Below, piece after piece: positions 60,610-64,000 of a stretch of 64,000 nucleotides of DNA (positions are counted from its first letter, which is position 1; every line of letters starts with the position of its first letter). Origin of the DNA: Geminicoccaceae bacterium SCSIO 64248 (GTDB taxonomy: Bacteria; Pseudomonadota; Alphaproteobacteria; Geminicoccales; Geminicoccaceae); assembly GCA_029814805.1 (NCBI GenBank), contig CP122393.1, positions 4,636,501 through 4,700,500 of the forward strand, read 5' to 3'. Both the position numbers and the translations under genes were made by a program. The notes beneath the pieces are model-generated. The model saw only the letters and a list, made by a program, of their open reading frames with translations. It was not told the origin of the DNA and ran no database searches.

Positions 60610-61434
60610 GGAGACGTCACGTTAACCGGAACGGTATCGTTGGCGGAGGGATCGGGCTATCGACGAGGCGATGCACGAGCGTCCCATAAGCGACAAGCGC
60701 CATCGTTTCCCGGCTGAGCTCATCTCGCGCGCGCCGTGTGGCTCTACCTTCGCTTTCCGCTCAGCCTGCGTCCGGTCGAGGAGATGCTGCTCGAGCGCGG
60801 CATCGTCGTGTCCTACGAGACCCTCCGACGCTGGGCAGCGAAGTTCGGCCCGACCATTGCTCGAACTTGCGTCGCCGAGCTCCGCGTCCCGGTGATGTCT
60901 GGCACCTGGATGAGGTGCGCATCGTGATCCGTGGTGCCGTGCACTGGCTCTGGCGGGCCGTGGATCAGCACGGTGTCGTGCTCGACGAGATCCTGCAGCG
61001 CCGTCGCACCACACGGGCGGCCAAACGGTTGCTCGTCCGTCTGCTCAAGCGGCAGGGTTGGACGCCACGCCGGATCGTGCCCGACAAGCTGCTCTCCTAT
61101 GGCGCGGCAAAACGCGACGTGGCGCCTGGCATCGAGCGCCACAGCCATAAGGGTTTGAACAACCGGGCCGAGAATGCCCACGTGCCCTTGCGAAAACGCG
61201 AGCGGCAGAGGCAAGGCTTTCGCTCACCTGGCGGGCTCCAGCGACTCACCTCAACCTTCTCGGCGGTACGCAACCTCTTCGTTCCTCCCGCCAGCAAACG
61301 TCCCGCTGTCTCGACCCATCCTCATCGACTGCAGGCCTTCGTTCACTGGCGCGACGCTGCTGGCCTGCCCGCAACTGCTTGAAACACGCCCTATGTGCTC
61401 TTGCGCGAGCCGCTCCGATTTATGTGACAAGCCC
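60610..61434 (+). mobile_element. Degenerate IS6-family element (about 825 bp)
   Basis: Candidate ends read GGAGACGTCACGTTAACCGG inward from 60610 and GGGCTTGTCACATAAATCGG inward from 61434; over 26 bases they share 17 identities, including GTCAC and CGGA cores. The body carries a frameshifted transposase. It is a different IS6 subgroup from the neighbouring element, with other ends. No target duplication is evident. It interrupts imuA. Confidence 0.6.
60671..61382 (+). pseudogene. IS6-family transposase pseudogene with two frameshifts
   Basis: Reading across frames gives RHRFPAELISRA, then VWLYLRFPLSLRPVEEMLLE (shift near 60735), SYETLRRWAAKFGPTIA, then PRPGDVWHLDEVRIVIRGAV (shift near 60865-60900) and on to NNRAENAHVPLRKRERQRQ. 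Catalytic DDE residues remain (WHLDEV, VPDKLLSYGAAK, RAEN) but no single frame encodes the protein. Order and content match IS6 transposases of about 235 aa. Confidence 0.8.
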
Positions 61435-61594
61435 GGGAGGACCACTTTTCAGGGGGCAGACCATTGGGCGTGATCATAGCAGGCGATGAGGCAGATATGC
61501 TCGGCAAGCGGATTCAGGCGGATTACACACGTTTTGGGAAAATGATCGAGAAAAACAATCTTGCGCCGAGGAAGTAATTCTGTCGGCTAGACAT

Positions 61595-61630
61595 GTGTGG
61601 CGATTGGCTGAATTTCACCAATCGCCACAC
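61595..61630. terminator. Strong 13-bp hairpin downstream of the LysR gene
   Basis: Arms GTGTGGCGATTGG and CCAATCGCCACAC are perfectly complementary around a 10-base loop. It lies 56 bp past the LysR stop (minus strand). No T-run follows, so it may be a Rho-assisted terminator or a transposon scar. The remaining gap 61435-61685 shows no gene. Confidence 0.45.
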
Positions 61631-61685
61631 GACAGGGGACAAAGCAATCCCGCCTCGGCGGCAGTCAGGTCGAGCCATGCCATGA

Positions 61686-62579
61686 TCATGGCCGCAAGCG
61701 CACATGGTCCACGAGCGCTCGCAGCTTGGGTGCCATGTTGCGTCTTTGCGGAAAGTACAAGAAGAACCCAGGAAACGGCGGCAGGAAATCCTGAAGCAGC
61801 GGTACGAGTTCACCTCTTGCTATATAGGGTTGGAACGTCTCTTCCGTCGCGAACGTGATACCGGCTCCGTTCAATGCGGAACGAAGCATGAAGCGCAGAT
61901 CGTTGGTCGTGATCTGAGGCTCGACAGCGATGTCGAAAGGCACGCCATTCTCTTCGAACTCCCAACGATAGGGCGCGGCATTCGGGGCGGGGCGCCAGCC
62001 GATGCAGCGGTGCTGGAGCAAATCCCGCGGATGGGTTGGCGTGCCATAGGCTGCAAGATAGCTCGGCGAGGCCACCGCTGCCTCGCGCTGATCGCTGGTC
62101 AGGGGAATGGCAATCATATCCTGTTCGATCACGTCACCGAGGCGCACGCCGGCGTCGAAACCGGCGGCGACAATGTCGAACTGCTCATCCGTCACCGTGA
62201 CGTCGATGATTACGCGGGGGTGCGCCTTCGCGAATGCAGCGATCAGCGGGCCGGAGAGAAATCGCTCGGCAATGGACGTGACGGCGATCCGCAGCAGCCC
62301 GTGCGGCGCCTCCTGCGCCGTCACGTTGTCGAAGGCCGCGGAAATATCCGACATTGGTTGCGATAGAGCCCCACGCAGGCGTTCTCCCGCCTCAGTCAGA
62401 TGAACGGCGCGGGTGGTGCGGGAAACGAGCTGCGTGCCGAGCATATCCTCGAGCCGCCTTATCCCCTGGCTGACGGCCGACCGAGTGACCCCCAGCCGGT
62501 CGGCAGCCGCCCGAAAATTGTATTCTTCCGATACCGCCAGGAAAAGCGGCAGCAGGTTCATGTCAATTTTGATCGTCAA
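61686..62579 (-). CDS. LysR-family transcriptional regulator
   Basis: A 297-aa regulator opening MTIKIDMNLLPLFLAVSEEY, with the HTH FRAAADRLGVTRSAVSQGIRRLEDML. The ligand domain has the GVRLGDVIEQDMIAIPL segment typical of the PBP-like LysR clade acting on redox or SDR genes. It faces the Atu4866-type gene and SDR to the right, and likely controls them from the 211-bp intergenic region that contains a 30-bp palindrome. Confidence 0.92.
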   Translation of the reverse strand: MTIKIDMNLLPLFLAVSEEYNFRAAADRLGVTRSAVSQGIRRLEDMLGTQLVSRTTRAVHLTEAGERLRGALSQPMSDISAAFDNVTAQEAPHGLLRIAVTSIAERFLSGPLIAAFAKAHPRVIIDVTVTDEQFDIVAAGFDAGVRLGDVIEQDMIAIPLTSDQREAAVASPSYLAAYGTPTHPRDLLQHRCIGWRPAPNAAPYRWEFEENGVPFDIAVEPQITTNDLRFMLRSALNGAGITFATEETFQPYIARGELVPLLQDFLPPFPGFFLYFPQRRNMAPKLRALVDHVRLRP

Positions 62580-62725
62580 GCTCTGCTAACCAACAAGTCC
62601 AGCAACGGACAGATAGCAGCGACAGCCGCAAAGGTCCATCTTCTCCATCGAGAGCAAGCACGGAGAAGTTCGACTGGTTCCCAGAGCACGACGACGAACC
62701 CCGCTTTCGGCGGTTGCTTCGTCTG

Positions 62726-62755
62726 GTTGGTACCGGGCAGCTGCCCGGTACCAAC
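62726..62755. promoter_or_regulatory. Perfect 30-bp palindrome upstream of the Atu4866-type gene
   Basis: The half-site GTTGGTACCGGGCAG is followed immediately by its exact complement, with no spacer, from 62726 to 62755; the next outer pair mismatches. It sits 35 bp before the start of the small protein gene and 146 bp from the LysR start. A perfect dyad this long is either a tight operator for a dimeric or tetrameric regulator or a cruciform-forming element. Confidence 0.6.
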
Positions 62756-62790
62756 TGAACAGAACCTGTGAATGAAACGAGGAGTGGACC

Positions 62791-63105
62791 ATGCAGCGTG
62801 TCTTCGGTGCTTTGATTGCGGCAACGCTACTGGCTCAGCCCATGCAGGCCGAGGAAATGGAAATGCAGGCAAATCACCCCTATGTCGGCCTCTGGGTCAC
62901 GCAGGACGGTCACATCCGCCACGAGTTGCTCCCCAATGCCCGCTATGTCGAAGCGCGGGGCACGCGCGAGAGCGCCTATCAGGGGCGTTACGAAGTGACC
63001 GGCACGCACATCGAATATTGGGACGACACGGGCTTCACAGCAGACGGCGATTTCATCGACAACGTCCTGCATCACGCCGGCATGATCCTCTGCCGAAGGA
63101 AATGA
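62791..63105 (+). CDS. Atu4866-type small protein with signal peptide
   Basis: A 104-aa exported protein. A signal (MQRVFGALIAATLLAQPMQA) precedes a compact domain with HPYVGLWVTQDGHIRHELL, the RYVEARG and YQGRYEVTG segments and WDDTGFTADGDFIDN. This is the pattern of the Agrobacterium Atu4866 domain, whose function is not established. The gene lies between the palindrome and an SDR gene 107 bp downstream; such domains often travel with LysR and SDR genes, from memory of the family. Confidence 0.85.
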   Translation: MQRVFGALIAATLLAQPMQAEEMEMQANHPYVGLWVTQDGHIRHELLPNARYVEARGTRESAYQGRYEVTGTHIEYWDDTGFTADGDFIDNVLHHAGMILCRRK

Positions 63106-63212
63106 CGGTCTCCAGCGTTTCCTGCCGCACTGCCGGTGCGGGCAGGTTCCATATCCCGCTCCTGGAGACCGGCGACGCGGGACATTCAAACACAGTCGTG
63201 AGCGAAGGGTGA

Positions 63213-63974
63213 ATGTCGCCAACACGTGAAACACCGCAGGGCTGGTCCCTGCGCGGGAAGGTCGCCGTCGTCACAGGGGCCGCGCGCGGCATCGGGCACA
63301 AAACCGTTCACATGTTGCATTCGCGCGGTGCCAGGATTGTCGCAAGCGACCTGAACGAGGCGGTCCACGCCCTGGCGGGAGACGACGTGGCCACGCTCAC
63401 GGGCGATGTGGCGGAGGAAGAAACCGCCCGCCGTACGATTGCCTTGGCGAACGAGCGATTCGGAGGGCTCGACATCCTCGTCAACAATGCCGGCCGTACG
63501 ATGAACAAGCCGCTCATCGACATGAGCCTCGCTGACTGGGAGGGGATCATGGCGATCAACGCGCGCGGCACCTTTCTGCATGCGCGTGAGGCGTTACGCA
63601 GGATGATCACGGGAGGTGGCGGCGTCATCGTCAATGTGGCCTCCCTCGTCTCTGTGGTCGGTATGAAGGACTTGGCCGCCTATGCCGCCTCCAAGGGAGC
63701 CATCGCCCAACTCACCAAGGTCATCGCGGTCGAGTATGGTGATCGTAGCGTCCGCGCCAATGCGGTGGCACCCGGCGTCGTCGAGACGGATATCCTGGAA
63801 GGAATCGTCGAAGACAGCCGCGCGAAGCTTGCGAGCTACGGCCCAGTGCATCCCATCGGCCGCGTAGCCCAGCCCGCCGATATTGCCGAGATCATCGCCT
63901 TCCTCGCGGCACCGGCCTCCGGCTTCATGACCGGTGCGCTTGTGATGGCCGACGGCGGTTACACCGCTCTTTGA
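63213..63974 (+). CDS. SDR-family NAD(P)-dependent oxidoreductase
   Basis: A 253-aa short-chain dehydrogenase with the intact active site: cofactor motif TGAARGIG, NNAG, catalytic Ser in VNVASLVS and the YAASKGA tyrosine and lysine. The C-terminus MADGGYTAL is family-typical. An AAGGGTG site precedes the ATG. Probable alcohol or keto-acyl reduction; substrate unknown. It is co-directional with the Atu4866-type gene. Confidence 0.92.
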   Translation: MSPTRETPQGWSLRGKVAVVTGAARGIGHKTVHMLHSRGARIVASDLNEAVHALAGDDVATLTGDVAEEETARRTIALANERFGGLDILVNNAGRTMNKPLIDMSLADWEGIMAINARGTFLHAREALRRMITGGGGVIVNVASLVSVVGMKDLAAYAASKGAIAQLTKVIAVEYGDRSVRANAVAPGVVETDILEGIVEDSRAKLASYGPVHPIGRVAQPADIAEIIAFLAAPASGFMTGALVMADGGYTAL

Positions 63975-63994
63975 ATGCATCCAGGGACGATAAA

Positions 63995-64000
63995 ATGACA
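63995..64000 (+). CDS. Start of a further gene (first two codons only)
   Basis: ATG ACA at the very end follows AGGGA at 63983-63987 with suitable spacing, 20 bp after the SDR stop. Nothing can be said about the product. Confidence 0.4.

Noticed and set aside
1-64000. Long open frames in other strands or frames of real genes, such as 926-2044 and 22802-24658
   Set aside because: They are Arg- or His-rich, lie antiparallel to well-supported genes and have no family motifs; this is the usual shadow coding of high-GC DNA.
1-64000. CRISPR array, tRNA or rRNA genes, riboswitches
   Set aside because: No regularly spaced repeats, tRNA-like clover sequences or conserved riboswitch cores were recognised by eye; an automated covariance search was not possible.

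Overview
The window is a high-GC chromosomal stretch of the kind found in free-living, metabolically versatile Alphaproteobacteria. Supporting signs are very dense TRAP, tripartite-tricarboxylate (TTT) and ABC import systems, class III CoA-transferases, MmgE/PrpD and mandelate-racemase-type enzymes, a PQQ alcohol dehydrogenase, an imuA relic and an Atu4866-type protein. No rRNA, tRNA or CRISPR array was seen. Species and exact order cannot be set from the sequence alone.

Layout. 1-2.5 kb: RND efflux pump (partial permease plus lipoprotein adaptor). 2.8-5.5 kb: glutaminase and an MFS exporter. 5.5-13.8 kb: an Fbp-type ABC importer co-directional with a class III CoA-transferase and two citrate-lyase-beta-type CoA-ester lyases, with a divergent LysR gene; this reads as uptake, CoA activation and C-C cleavage of a small carboxylic acid. 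13.8-16.6 kb: a secreted NHL propeller protein and a HupE/UreJ-type membrane protein. 16.7-22.7 kb: two convergent TRAP systems. 23.1-28 kb: a TTT system (tctC, tctB, tctA) interleaved with a tartrate/isopropylmalate-type dehydrogenase and a GntR regulator.

28.2-34.1 kb: an alcohol-oxidation island with a periplasmic PQQ dehydrogenase, a Tat-type Rieske protein, a small secreted protein, an AcoR-like regulator with no AAA+ domain, and an AldA-like aldehyde dehydrogenase. The same palindrome, CGGCTCA-N4-TGAGCCG, lies upstream of both the alcohol and the aldehyde dehydrogenase and is probably the regulator's site. 34.3-46.2 kb: a divergent TRAP-TAXI catabolic cluster (D-amino-acid dehydrogenase, fused TRAP permease and TAXI binding protein leftward; ThDP enzyme, Asp/Glu-type racemase, SDR, MmgE/PrpD, aspartate dehydrogenase, MR/MLE enzyme and GntR rightward). 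46.5-58 kb: an RpiR regulator followed by a sugar-type ABC importer with a fused MalF/MalG permease, a deacetylase-type amidohydrolase, an aldehyde dehydrogenase, a two-subunit GMC oxidoreductase and a threonine-synthase-like PLP enzyme.

58.3-61.5 kb is a decaying mobile patch: an RTX-type gene whose 5' end lies inside an IS6-family element, an imuA relic with an in-frame stop, and a second, degenerate IS6-family element. 61.7-64 kb holds a LysR gene, a 30-bp perfect palindrome, an Atu4866-type small protein, an SDR and the first codons of another gene. Substrates of the catabolic clusters are inferred, not shown by sequence.
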